DNA of 64,000 bases from Kineosporia aurantiaca JCM 3230. GTDB taxonomy: Bacteria > Actinomycetota > Actinomycetes > Actinomycetales > Kineosporiaceae. Made by a program: the position numbers and the translations under genes. Below the pieces are notes generated by a model that was given only the letters and a program-made list of their open reading frames with translations, did not search any database and was not told the DNA's origin. Positions 24,381 through 32,648 of this stretch are shown piece after piece; the first letter of the stretch is position 1, and each line of letters begins with the position of its first letter. Where the stretch lies: assembly GCA_000719025.1 (NCBI GenBank), contig JODP01000007.1, positions 248,001 to 312,000 of the forward strand. The letters run 5' to 3'.

Positions 24381-25339
24381 CGGGCGAACCGATCGGTGGC
24401 GGTGATCAGCGCGTCCAGGATCCCCGGCTCGTCAAAGGCGTGTCCCGCGTCCTCAATGAGGTGGAACTGCGCCTCGGGCAGCGCCCGGTGAAGATCCCAG
24501 GCGGTGGTGGCCGGGGTGCAGATGTCCCAGCGGCCCTGGACGATCACGGTCGGGATGCCGGCCAGGCGCGGCGCGTCGGCGATCAGCTGGCCGGGGGTCA
24601 GCCAGCCGTCGTGGGTGAAGAAGTGGTTCTCGATCCGGGCGAACACCGTCGAGTCCAGCGGGTCCTGCGCATGCGCGATCAGGTCGGGGCGGGGAGCCAC
24701 GGTCAGGTTGCCGAGCTCCCAGGTGGCCCAGGCGACGGCCGCGGGCTGGTGCACCGCCGGGTCGGGGTCGAACAGCTGCTTGGCGTAGTTGTCGATGAGA
24801 CTGCCGGGCACCCGCTCACTCTCGGGCAGCGCCTGGACGAAGCCGGCCCACTTGTCCGGGGAGAGGTTGGCCGCCGGTCCCTCGTAGAACCACTCCAGTT
24901 CGCTGCGGCGCAGGGTGAAGATGCCGCGCAGCACCAGCTCGGTCACCCGGTCGGTGTGCTTCTGGGCGTAGGCCAGGGCCAGCGACGACCCCCAGGAGCC
25001 GCCGAAGACCTGCCACTTCTCGATGCCGCGGGCGGTCCGCAGCCGCTCCAGGTCGGCGACCAGATGCCAGGTGGTGTTCGCACTCATGTCCGCAGCTGGG
25101 TCTGAGGCCAGCGGTCGGCTCCGTCCGCAGCCACGCTGGTCCAGCAACACGATGCGGTACTTCGCCGGGTCGAACAGCCGCCGGTGCTTCGGGGTGGAAC
25201 CGCCGCCGGGGCCGCCATGCAGGAACACCACGGGTTTGCCCTGTGGATTGCCGCACTCCTCCCAGTAGATCGAATGGCCGTCTCCGACCTCCAGCAGGCC
25301 GCTGGCGTGAGGTTCGATCTCGGGGTAAAGCTGGCGCAC
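24377..25339 (-). CDS. pip: Proline iminopeptidase (S33)
   Basis: A 320-residue alpha/beta-hydrolase with all family marks: HGGPGGG oxyanion loop (41-47), DQRGCGRS, nucleophile GGSWGS (S115), acid D in GRWDICTP and histidine in DAGHAFDEPG. It releases N-terminal proline from peptides in the cytoplasm. GTG at 25339 has GAGAGGA 6 nt upstream. It is coupled by overlap to the DUF885 peptidase. Confidence 0.95.
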   Translation of the reverse strand: MRQLYPEIEPHASGLLEVGDGHSIYWEECGNPQGKPVVFLHGGPGGGSTPKHRRLFDPAKYRIVLLDQRGCGRSRPLASDPAADMSANTTWHLVADLERLRTARGIEKWQVFGGSWGSSLALAYAQKHTDRVTELVLRGIFTLRRSELEWFYEGPAANLSPDKWAGFVQALPESERVPGSLIDNYAKQLFDPDPAVHQPAAVAWATWELGNLTVAPRPDLIAHAQDPLDSTVFARIENHFFTHDGWLTPGQLIADAPRLAGIPTVIVQGRWDICTPATTAWDLHRALPEAQFHLIEDAGHAFDEPGILDALITATDRFAR

Positions 25340-25392
25340 GGGCAGTCCTCTCGGGTGGTCACGGGGGTCAGGGTCAGACTATGCCCGCCCTC

Positions 25393-26325
25393 TCAGCTGC
25401 CGGTCTGCAAGGGTGCGGCCCAGAACAGTGACTCCACCCGGCCGGCGACGGAGGTCGCGCGGCTGACCCGGTAGACGCCGGGTTCCAGAGCGGGCAGGTG
25501 CAGGGCGAAGGAAAGAGGTTCGTCGGCTCCCTCGGTCCGGGTGCTGACGGTGCTGACGGTGCTGACCTCCTCGGGCCCTTGAGCGGTGTCCAGTCGCTCC
25601 ACCAGCGCGGCGCTCGTGTAGTCACCCACCTGCTCGGCCGGGTCGAACGAACCGGCCAGACGTTTGCGGGGCATGACCCTCAGGTGCAGGGTTGCTTCCG
25701 AACCGCTCCGGACAACGCCTTCGCCGTCGAAGGCGAAGGCCGTGACCGGACGGGCCGCGGCGAAGCCGGCCGGTCCCACCTGGAACAGGCCGGACGCCGG
25801 GCCGAAGGTGAACCGGTACCAGCCCGGGTCGATCCCCTCGATCCGGGTCCAGTGCGGCTGGGAGAAGTGGCCGGGCTCCACCCCGATGTAGATCATCGGA
25901 ACCACGAGGTCTTCCTCCAGGCTCACCAGCTTCCCGGTCGGGCCCTCCGCGTTCAGGCCGGCGGTGACCTGGCGGTGGTTCGCCCAGCCGCTCCCGCTCC
26001 AGCGCTCGAGCATCCCGGTCACGCTCCAGCTGACCTGGGTGTCGCCCGGGTTGGCCAGGATCAGCGCCACCTCACCGCCCGCGACCGGCAGCGAGGCCGG
26101 GCTGACGATCAGGTGCGGGCCCCGGCCGTCCACCCCCGGCGGCGCCGCGACGGATCCCGAGCCGGCCTGTCCCTCGATGTCCGACATTTCCCTGCCTCCT
26201 CGCCACGGCCCCACGACCACGGTCACGATGGCCACGATCGCAGTGATCGCCATCGCCGCCACCGTCATGTTCTGTCGCCGCCGGGCGACCTCCGCCTGGT
26301 CGGTCCGTCCGGTCAGATCCCGCAC
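25393..26325 (-). CDS. Membrane-anchored protein of unknown function
   Basis: A 310-residue protein not recognised. A short basic N-terminus and one membrane helix (about residues 19-40) are followed by a long outside part. This has beta-sandwich-like character: SPASLPVAGGEVALILANPGDTQVSW, then EPGVYRVSRATSV near the end, reminiscent of Ig-like domains. A 9-bp microrepeat (25541-25566) encodes STVSTVST and could vary in length. GTG at 26325 has a G-rich site upstream. It lies 53 bp upstream of proline iminopeptidase on the same strand and may be co-transcribed with it. Confidence 0.65.
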   Translation of the reverse strand: MRDLTGRTDQAEVARRRQNMTVAAMAITAIVAIVTVVVGPWRGGREMSDIEGQAGSGSVAAPPGVDGRGPHLIVSPASLPVAGGEVALILANPGDTQVSWSVTGMLERWSGSGWANHRQVTAGLNAEGPTGKLVSLEEDLVVPMIYIGVEPGHFSQPHWTRIEGIDPGWYRFTFGPASGLFQVGPAGFAAARPVTAFAFDGEGVVRSGSEATLHLRVMPRKRLAGSFDPAEQVGDYTSAALVERLDTAQGPEEVSTVSTVSTRTEGADEPLSFALHLPALEPGVYRVSRATSVAGRVESLFWAAPLQTGS

Positions 26326-26530
26326 GACTCATCGCCCCCTCGAAAAGTCCCTTCCGGAAGGTAGGAAGGCCCCGTCTGCGAGCCCGTTCCACCGATCCGG
26401 CCGGCTCGCCCCTCCCGGGTTTCACCCGAGGGAGCGAACACCGCCCATTTTCCACACATCCAGGCGGCCGCGGACGACGAAGAGAGCAGCGGACAGGGCC
26501 GTTCCGGCCCGTCCGAACGGGTGAAAGGGG

Positions 26531-27805
26531 GTGGGGTGCGTGCAGTCGCAGGACAGTACGCCGTGGTTGCGCGCGCCCTGGGAACAGCTCGCCGCAGCGC
26601 GCAAATGCCCCAACTGCGACCTGGTGGTGCAGGACGACTGGGACTTCTGCGAGTACTGCGGCGCCGAGCTGTCCGAGAACGACGGGATTGAGGACGCCGA
26701 CCCTGCCGGTCCGGAGCGTTCCCGACACCGTTCGGCGCCGGGGCAGCCTCTGGCGGCCCATCTCGATCTCACCCCGTCTGCGCAGGCCCTGATCCAGCTC
26801 GCTCAACAGGAGCAGCCGGCTCAGGTGGCGCAGCCGAATCCGCTGGCGGCGGTCACTCAGCAACCGGTGGCGGTTACGCCCCCGGCGCTGACCGACCTGA
26901 CGCGTTCAGCGGTGGGGGTCCCGGCACCGAATGCAGTTCCGATGCTGGGTGATCAGGGTGGTGCCGATGCCAATGCCGGTTCGGTGATGCCTACCGGTCC
27001 AGCGATGCCTATCGGTCCAGCGATTCCTACCGTGCCGAGTGCACCTGACGCGCCCACCGTGCCCAGCGCACCTGCTGCACCTGCTGCACCTGCTGCACCT
27101 GCCGGGCCGCTCGGGCCGCTGTCTCCCGGTCAGCCGGATGCGGGGGCTAAGCCGGGGGTGACGGTTCCGGTCAACCCGCTCCGGGCGGTGCTGATCTCGG
27201 CCTATGAGGGCAAATCGGTTGGTGTGGTGGGGCATCCGGTGCGGATCGGACCCGGTGAGCTGCCCGAGGTAGGAGCAACGCCTCAAGCGGGCGATCGCGG
27301 GGCGACGGTGGTCGCGAGTACTGGTGCCAAGGTCGCGGTGGGTTCGCCGGGCCCGGGGCCCGGGCCTCTTGCTGGCATGGAAAATGGGGGAGGGGTGCCG
27401 GTTCCCCCGGCATCGCTCGGGACGGGGGCCGTCCGTGGTGTGGGAGTCTCGTTGCCGTTGCCTGCCGCGGTGGTGGCTGGCCCGGCGGAGCCGATCAGTC
27501 TCGGAACGCCTCCCTTGGGTGCTGACGGAAACCAAGCCGCCGTAACCGCTTTGCCAAGCCCGCGCGGCATTGTGCTCCCCGATGGCCTGGTGGCCAGAAT
27601 ACTTTCACCGACCCAGCCACCCGCTCTGCCCGCCCCGCCCCCTCTGGCGGGGTCAGCGTCCATCATTAGCGAGCCTCCTACCCCTAAAACCGTTCAGGCA
27701 CCACAGGCTCCGGCGGCACCCAAGCCGGTCGAGCGACCTGCCCCGACCTACCAGGTTGGCCCGCGAAGCTACGCGAACCCGGTCAGTGGACCGGGCGGGG
27801 TCTGA
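26531..27805 (+). CDS. Zinc-ribbon protein with long Pro/Ala-rich tail
   Basis: A 424-residue protein with one recognisable domain: a zinc ribbon at about residues 24-45, CPNC...CEYC, in the context KCPNCDLVV and DFCEYCGAEL. The remaining 340 residues are low-complexity Pro/Ala/Val/Gly with short repeats (PAAPAAPAAP near 27067-27110) and are probably disordered. GTG at 26531 begins VGCVQSQD; a GTG at 26540 is also possible. It ends in a CTGA overlap with a second zinc-ribbon frame in the -1 frame, so the two may be one gene split by a frame change. Function unknown; a scaffold or adaptor role is only a guess. Confidence 0.65.
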   Translation: MGCVQSQDSTPWLRAPWEQLAAARKCPNCDLVVQDDWDFCEYCGAELSENDGIEDADPAGPERSRHRSAPGQPLAAHLDLTPSAQALIQLAQQEQPAQVAQPNPLAAVTQQPVAVTPPALTDLTRSAVGVPAPNAVPMLGDQGGADANAGSVMPTGPAMPIGPAIPTVPSAPDAPTVPSAPAAPAAPAAPAGPLGPLSPGQPDAGAKPGVTVPVNPLRAVLISAYEGKSVGVVGHPVRIGPGELPEVGATPQAGDRGATVVASTGAKVAVGSPGPGPGPLAGMENGGGVPVPPASLGTGAVRGVGVSLPLPAAVVAGPAEPISLGTPPLGADGNQAAVTALPSPRGIVLPDGLVARILSPTQPPALPAPPPLAGSASIISEPPTPKTVQAPQAPAAPKPVERPAPTYQVGPRSYANPVSGPGGV

Positions 27806-28176
27806 GGGGGCCGGGCGCGAAGTGCCAGTGCGGAGCCTCGCTGTCCCACGAAGTCGCGTGGTGCCTGCAGTGCTATCGGCTCCGGGAACCGGAAACCCCC
27901 GCCGAGCCGGACTCGTTCTCGTTCCTCAAGCTGCCCTCGGTCTCCTCGCAGGTGGCCGAGGCTCGGGAGCGCAGTCGGGTGGGGGTCGGGAAATGGGACG
28001 CGACCAGCGTCACCTACGGGCTGCCCGGGCGGATCGTGGGAACCGTGCTGGTCTCGCTGCCAATGCTCTACTTCATGCGCACCCTGGTGCCTTACGGCCT
28101 GGTCGGGATCGTCACCTACCTGGTTGTCTACCCACGGATGCTCAAGGACCTGTGGAGACGCTCCGACCGTCTGTGA
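27802..28176 (+). CDS. Small zinc-ribbon membrane protein (start uncertain)
   Basis: From the CTG at 27802 the frame encodes 124 residues: a zinc ribbon (CQC at residues 8-10 and CLQC at 23-26), an acidic linker, then two membrane helices (about 75-92 and 96-112). There is no ATG, GTG or TTG in frame before the zinc ribbon. The first conventional start (GTG, 27952) would delete the ribbon. Either CTG is used in the CTGA overlap, or the ribosome shifts -1 from the preceding zinc-ribbon gene near the G-run at 27797-27801, or a base is wrong there. The last 35 bp overlap the convergent GntR gene. Confidence 0.5.
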   Translation: MRGPGAKCQCGASLSHEVAWCLQCYRLREPETPAEPDSFSFLKLPSVSSQVAEARERSRVGVGKWDATSVTYGLPGRIVGTVLVSLPMLYFMRTLVPYGLVGIVTYLVVYPRMLKDLWRRSDRL

Positions 28177-28852
28177 GCTGAGCCGTGGACGATTCGGGGG
28201 TGAAGTATTCGGGGGAGCGCCGGAAAGCGCGTTCCACGTCTTCTAGTACCGTGCGAAGGTGCTGGCGCAGAAGACCTCGCGCGGTCTCCACTGTTCCGGA
28301 GAGCACCGCGTCGAGCAGGGCGGCGTGCTGGCTGATCAGACGGCCGGAGTCCTGGAATCCCTTGCGGCGGGCCCGGTCGAGGTACGCCTTGGCCGAGGTG
28401 AGCGCGGCGCAGGCGGTACCGTGGCCGGAGAGGCTCAGTAGCTTCCCGTGGAAATCCGCGTCCAGCTTCAGGAATTCCTCCCGGTCGAGCGCCACGGACC
28501 GCTGCTGCTCGAGATTCTCCCGCAGCGCGGCGACGATTTCCGGGTCGGGTTCGGAGGGGGTGTCGTCGAGGGCGCCCAGTTCCACGGCCTCGCAGAGGAA
28601 CTGAGCGTCGGCCACCCGCGCGGTGTCGATCCGGGACACGAAGGTGCCCAGCTTCGGGTAGACCTGCACCAGGTCCTCTTCGGACAGCAGCAGCAGGCTC
28701 TCGCGGACCGGGGTGCGCGAGACCCCGAGCTGATCGGCCAGGTCCTTCTCCGACAGCGCCGCGCCCGGTTCGAGGTCCAGTCCCAGGATCTGCCGACGCA
28801 GGGATGACAGGACGGCCTGCCGGCTGCTGCCTCCGCCTTTTCGAGGGGACAT
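28142..28852 (-). CDS. GntR-family transcriptional regulator (FadR/FCD subfamily)
   Basis: A 236-residue regulator. The N-terminal winged helix (about residues 10-75) has ALSEKDLADQLGVSRTPVRESL and a GTFVSR wing. The all-helical FCD effector domain follows, with metal-ligand-type residues in LDADFHGKLL and the histidine of LISQHAALL. FCD regulators usually respond to carboxylates such as sugar acids. It is divergent from a PfkB kinase 140 bp away, so it probably controls that gene. A GT-N3-AC site (28914-28920) in the shared gap could be its operator. A leaderless start is predicted. Confidence 0.9.
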   Translation of the reverse strand: MSPRKGGGSSRQAVLSSLRRQILGLDLEPGAALSEKDLADQLGVSRTPVRESLLLLSEEDLVQVYPKLGTFVSRIDTARVADAQFLCEAVELGALDDTPSEPDPEIVAALRENLEQQRSVALDREEFLKLDADFHGKLLSLSGHGTACAALTSAKAYLDRARRKGFQDSGRLISQHAALLDAVLSGTVETARGLLRQHLRTVLEDVERAFRRSPEYFTPESSTAQLTDGRSVSTGP

Positions 28853-28864
28853 ATCGGCATCGTA
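28853..28864 (-). promoter_or_regulatory. Leaderless promoter -10 (TACGAT) of the GntR regulator
   Basis: TACGAT (28864-28859) ends 6 nt before the ATG at 28852. No Shine-Dalgarno sequence is present. Confidence 0.55.
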
Positions 28865-28992
28865 AGCGATCTCGCCGGGAGTGGGGCCGGGCCGCGGTCA
28901 CACAGCCAGGTTTGTCGTACCTGTGGTGCATATTGGGCAGGTGGCTCAGAGCGGGGCGCTCCAGAGCGAACGGTGGCGAAGGGAAAGAGCAC

Positions 28993-29973
28993 GTGGCACT
29001 TGCGGGTAATGGCGTGATCACACTCGGTGAGACCATGGCCTTGCTGACCCCACCGGCAGCCCCGCGCCTGCGCGACGGCGCGGGCCTGACCCTGGGCATC
29101 GGCGGGGCGGAGTCCAACGTGGCCATCGGGCTGGCCCGCCTCGGCTGGGCCAGCACCTGGATCGGTCGGGTGGGCGAGGACGACTTCGGCACCTTGGTCA
29201 CCCGTGAGATCCGGGCCGAAGGCGTGCAGGTGCTGGCCGAGCGGGATCCGGAGCGCCCGACCGGGCTGATGGTGAAGGAGGCCCGCGACGGGCGCACCAC
29301 CCGGGTGCGGTACTACCGGGCCGGCAGTGCCGCTTCCGGGCTGACCGCGGCCGGGGTGGAGCAGTACGCCGAGCAGATTGCGGCGGCTGCGGTGCTGCAC
29401 GTCACCGGCATCACGGCCGCGCTGGGTTCCGGCCCGCGGGAGGCGGTGCTGCGGGCGGTCGAGATTGCCTCCGCCCATGACACCTTCGTCTCGTTCGACG
29501 TCAATCATCGGTCGGCGCTGTGGACCGATGAGGAGGCAGGTCCGGCGCTGGCCGAGCTGGCCCGCCGCTCCGACCTGACCTTCGCCGGGCCGGAGGAGGC
29601 GGCGCTGGTCCTGGGGAGCGAGCCGCAACCGGTGGAATCGCTGGAGCAGGGAGAGAAACTCGGCCGGGAACTGTCCAGCGCGGTCGAGGGTGACGTGGTG
29701 CTGAAACTCGGATCGCTCGGGGCCGTGGTGGTACAGGGCGAGGCCGCTCATCACGGGCCGACCGAGCCGATCGTGGTGACCGATCCGGTGGGGGCGGGGG
29801 ATGCCTTTGTGAGCGGCTATCTGGCTGCTCTGTTGCAGGGTGAGGGTCCGTCCGGGTGCCTGACGCTGGCCAACCGCGTCGGCGGGGCGGTCTGCCGGGC
29901 GCCCGGAGACTGGGAAGGGCTGCCCACCCGGGCTGAGCTGGGCGAAGCGGTGAGCGCCGAGGTCCGGCGCTGA
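28993..29973 (+). CDS. PfkB-family sugar kinase (2-keto-3-deoxygluconate kinase-like)
   Basis: A 326-residue ribokinase-family enzyme. It begins VALAGNGVITLGETMALL, has the N-terminal signature GGAESNVAIGLARLG (about 34-48), and near the C-terminus the ATP/catalytic motif DPVGAGDAFVSGY with the catalytic aspartate. The sequence is closest in feel to 2-keto-3-deoxygluconate kinases (KdgK), which phosphorylate KDG for the Entner-Doudoroff-type route. Relatives also act on other sugar acids. GTG at 28993 has GAAGGGAAAG upstream. It is divergent from a GntR/FCD regulator, which fits control by a sugar acid. Confidence 0.87.
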   Translation: MALAGNGVITLGETMALLTPPAAPRLRDGAGLTLGIGGAESNVAIGLARLGWASTWIGRVGEDDFGTLVTREIRAEGVQVLAERDPERPTGLMVKEARDGRTTRVRYYRAGSAASGLTAAGVEQYAEQIAAAAVLHVTGITAALGSGPREAVLRAVEIASAHDTFVSFDVNHRSALWTDEEAGPALAELARRSDLTFAGPEEAALVLGSEPQPVESLEQGEKLGRELSSAVEGDVVLKLGSLGAVVVQGEAAHHGPTEPIVVTDPVGAGDAFVSGYLAALLQGEGPSGCLTLANRVGGAVCRAPGDWEGLPTRAELGEAVSAEVRR

Positions 29974-29983
29974 GCGGGACGCT

Positions 29984-30047
29984 GTCGGGGTGTCGGGGTG
30001 TCGGGGGTGCCGGGGGTGCCGGGGGTGCCGGGGGTGCCGGGGGTGCC
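29984..30047 (+). repeat. 8-bp and 9-bp G-rich tandem repeats
   Basis: Two 8-bp units (GTCGGGGT) lead into five perfect 9-bp units (GGGGGTGCC) at 30003-30047, immediately after the kinase stop. This is a short, probably length-variable microsatellite with strong strand asymmetry in G. Confidence 0.85.
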
Positions 30048-30071
30048 GGTCGGTCGACATCGTCGCCACCC

Positions 30072-30354
30072 GGGCGGTCGCCGGCTAGGCGCAGGCGAGA
30101 TGGTCGCTGGGCGGGCGGTCGCGAACCTGGCGCGGGCGAGGTGGTTGCTGGGCGGGTGGTCGTGAACCTGGCAGGGGCGAGATGGTAGCTGTGCGGTCGG
30201 TCGCGAACCCGGCCCCCGCCCGATGATCGCCGGGCGGGTGGTCGTGAACCTGGCGCGGGCGAGGTGGTTGCTGGGCGGGTGGTCGTGAATCTGGCGTGGG
30301 CGGGGTGGTTGCTGGGCGGTCGGTCGCGAACCCGGCCCGCGCCCGATGATCGCT
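30072..30354 (+). repeat. 41-bp tandem repeat array (one degenerate plus six full units)
   Basis: A 37-bp degenerate unit (30072-30108) is followed by six contiguous 41-bp units (30109-30354). Units begin G(G/T)GCGG and carry GGTCG(C/T)GAA in the middle. They fall into two sub-types: three ending in GGTGGTTGCT and two with CGATGATCGC; the other full unit ends AGATGGTAGCT. There are no unique spacers and no coding frame consistent with the 41-bp period. The array fills most of the 424-bp gap between the kinase and the acyl-CoA dehydrogenase, which holds no gene that I can support. Confidence 0.85.
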
Positions 30355-30385
30355 GGACGGAGGGGACAGGGGCCGGTCACTGGCT

Positions 30386-30397
30386 TAGCCTGAATCG
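30386..30397 (+). promoter_or_regulatory. Leaderless promoter -10 (TAGCCT) of the acyl-CoA dehydrogenase
   Basis: TAGCCT (30386-30391) ends 6 nt before ATG at 30398, just past the 41-bp repeat array. There is no Shine-Dalgarno sequence. Confidence 0.55.
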
Positions 30398-31543
30398 ATG
30401 AGGCGCAGCGTCTACGACGACGACCAGGCCGCGTTCCGGGACTCGGTGCGGGAGTTCCTGCGCCGCGAGGTGATCCCGCACGTCGGGGAGCATGCCGAGC
30501 AGCACGGCTTCGGCCGCGAGATGTGGCTGGCGGCCGGCAAGCAGGGCCTGCTCGGGCTGGAGGTGCCGGAGCAGTACGGCGGTTCGGCGGCGGGCGACTA
30601 CCGGTTCAACGCGGTGCTGACCGAGGAGCTGGCCGCGGTCAACCTGGCCCTGGCCTCGAGCCTGAGCATCCACTTCGACGTCTGCGCGGGCTATCTGACC
30701 TCGCTGACCACCCCGGAGCAGCAGGCTCGCTGGCTGCCGGGGCTGGCCAGTGGCGAGCAGATCGCCGCGATCGCGATGACCGAACCCTCAGGCGGGTCCG
30801 ACCTGGCCGCGCTGCGGACCAGCGCGGTGCCGGAGGGTTCCGGCTGGCGGCTGAACGGCTCGAAGACCTTCATCACCAACGGCTACTCGGCCGACCTGGT
30901 GATCGTCGCGGCCCGCACCACGCCCGGGGCCGGCGCCCGGGGGATCTCGCTGTTCGCGGTGGAGGCCGGCACCGAGGGGTTCTCCAAGGGGCGCCGGCTG
31001 GACAAGGTCGGGATGCCGGAGGCCGACACCGCGGAACTGGTCTTCGAGGATGTCCTGGTGCCGGCCGAGAACCTGATCGGTGAGCTGGACCGGGGCTTCA
31101 AGCACATGATGGTCAACCTTCCGCGCGAGCGGGTCGGGGCCGCGGTCTCGAACCTGGCCCACGCCCGGGCGATCCTCGACGAGACGCTGGTCTACGTGAA
31201 GGACCGGCAGGCGTTCGGGCAGGCGATCGGCTCGTTCCAGCACAACAAGTTCCTGCTCGCCGACCTGGTCACCCGGGCCGAGGTGACGCAAGCCTACGTG
31301 GACCAGTGCGTGGTGGCGCACGCCGCCGGGGAGCTGACCGCGGTGGACGCGGCCAAGGCGAAGTGGTTCACGGCGGACGTGCAGGGCCAGATCCTCGACG
31401 CCTGTCTCCAGCTGCACGGGGGGTACGGCTACATGAACGAGTACCGGGTCGCCCGGGCCTGGAAAGACGCCCGGGTGACCCGGATCTGGGCCGGGTCGAA
31501 CGAGATCATGAAGGAGATCATCGGCCGCGACCTGGGTTTCTAG
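30398..31543 (+). CDS. Acyl-CoA dehydrogenase
   Basis: A 381-residue FAD enzyme with the full family layout: N-terminal helices from YDDDQAAFRDSVREFLRREV, the AMTEPSGGSDLAALRT signature with substrate/FAD contacts, a NGSKTFITNG segment, QAFGQAIGSFQHNKFLLADL, and the C-terminal LHGGYGYMNEYRVARAWKDAR with the usual catalytic glutamate position and IWAGSNEIMKEIIGRDL. It oxidises acyl-CoA thioesters; chain length cannot be told. It appears to be a single-gene unit ending on a CTAG shared with the convergent dehydrogenase. Confidence 0.94.
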   Translation: MRRSVYDDDQAAFRDSVREFLRREVIPHVGEHAEQHGFGREMWLAAGKQGLLGLEVPEQYGGSAAGDYRFNAVLTEELAAVNLALASSLSIHFDVCAGYLTSLTTPEQQARWLPGLASGEQIAAIAMTEPSGGSDLAALRTSAVPEGSGWRLNGSKTFITNGYSADLVIVAARTTPGAGARGISLFAVEAGTEGFSKGRRLDKVGMPEADTAELVFEDVLVPAENLIGELDRGFKHMMVNLPRERVGAAVSNLAHARAILDETLVYVKDRQAFGQAIGSFQHNKFLLADLVTRAEVTQAYVDQCVVAHAAGELTAVDAAKAKWFTADVQGQILDACLQLHGGYGYMNEYRVARAWKDARVTRIWAGSNEIMKEIIGRDLGF

Positions 31544-32583
31544 CGGCGTGGGTCGAGCAGCACCTTGGCCTGTTCGGTCTTCCCGGAGTCCAGTTCGTCG
31601 AGCATCGCGGCCAGGTCGCCCAGCCCGATCGTGGCGGTGTGCAGGTCGGCCACCCGCACCGAGCCGTCGGCGATCGCGCGCTGGGCGCCGAGGAAGTCGT
31701 CGCGGGTGTAGGCCAGCGACCCGATCACGGTGAGCTCGCGGAGCTGCCAGTCGCCGTAGCTCACCGTGGAATCGGTCATCGGGAAGCCCAGCAGCGAGAG
31801 GGTTCCGCCCCGGCGCACCAGCTCGGCGGAGGGCTGCAGCAGGGCCGCTACGCCGGTGCATTCGTAGAGCACGTCGGCGCCCAGGCCGTTACTGATCTCC
31901 AGCACCCGGGCCTGGGCCGCCTCGCCGGGCGCCAGGACATCGGTGAAGCCGAGCTTGGTGGCGGCCTCGCGGCGCTGCGCGTTGGGCTCGATCACCACAA
32001 GCTGCCCGGCTCCGGCGTGGCGGGCGTGCTGGGCAGCGAGCAGGCCGATCGGCCCGGCGCCCTGGACCACCACGACGGCGCCGAGCGGCTGACGGGTGCG
32101 GCGGACCGCGTGGAAGGTGACGGCGGTGGGCTCGACCAGGGCCGCCTCGATGTCGCTGAGGCCGTCCAGGACCGGCATGACCCGGCGGGCGGTGACGATC
32201 AGCGACTGGGCGAAGGCGCCGTGCGTGGGTGAGCCCGGCGCCAGGCCGTTCGCCTCGGCGAAGGCCAGATCGCAGTGCTCCGCGTGCCCGGCCTGGCACA
32301 TCGCGCAAACCCCGCACGCGGCACCGACACTGGCGATGACCCGGGTGCCGGCCGGAAGGCCCTCGACGTCCTCCGCGGTGCGCGTGATCGTGCCCGTCCA
32401 CTCGTGCCCGAAGACCGAGGCCGGGATCTGCCCGCCGCTGGTGTAATTGTGCGTGTCCGTGGCGCAGATCCCGCAATAGGTGACGGCGACCTCGACCAGG
32501 CCGGGTCCTAGCTTCGCGGGCGCCTCCTCCTGGCCGACCGTGAGCCGGGACACCCCGTTGACCTGTGCAAATGAAGTAGTCAC
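31540..32583 (-). CDS. Zinc-dependent medium-chain alcohol dehydrogenase
   Basis: A 347-residue MDR enzyme. The catalytic-zinc residues are visible as YCGICATD and FGHEW; the structural zinc lies in the four-cysteine loop CGVCAMCQAGHAEHC. The NAD(P)-binding motif is GAGPIGLLAAQHA with a following VIEPN that suggests NAD. It resembles L-threonine 3-dehydrogenase/sorbitol dehydrogenase relatives; the substrate is not predictable. GTG at 32583 is preceded by a leaderless -10. Its stop is shared with the acyl-CoA dehydrogenase as CTAG. Confidence 0.92.
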   Translation of the reverse strand: MTTSFAQVNGVSRLTVGQEEAPAKLGPGLVEVAVTYCGICATDTHNYTSGGQIPASVFGHEWTGTITRTAEDVEGLPAGTRVIASVGAACGVCAMCQAGHAEHCDLAFAEANGLAPGSPTHGAFAQSLIVTARRVMPVLDGLSDIEAALVEPTAVTFHAVRRTRQPLGAVVVVQGAGPIGLLAAQHARHAGAGQLVVIEPNAQRREAATKLGFTDVLAPGEAAQARVLEISNGLGADVLYECTGVAALLQPSAELVRRGGTLSLLGFPMTDSTVSYGDWQLRELTVIGSLAYTRDDFLGAQRAIADGSVRVADLHTATIGLGDLAAMLDELDSGKTEQAKVLLDPRR

Positions 32584-32596
32584 GGCTTCAACTGTA
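32584..32596 (-). promoter_or_regulatory. Leaderless promoter -10 (TACAGT) of the alcohol dehydrogenase
   Basis: TACAGT (32596-32591) ends 7 nt before the GTG at 32583. Confidence 0.55.
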
Positions 32597-32648
32597 CGAC
32601 GACGAAGCGATTTGTGCGACAGCTGTCGGATAAGTCGGCCGAGATGGA

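Noticed and set aside
30072..30354. CRISPR array
   Set aside because: Units are contiguous with no unique spacers, and no cas gene is near.
29817..30380. A minus-strand frame through the 41-bp repeats giving a repeated Pro/Arg/Ala protein
   Set aside because: The 41-bp period is not a multiple of three, so the peptide repeats only arise from cycling frames; there is no ribosome-binding site and it overlaps the end of the kinase gene.
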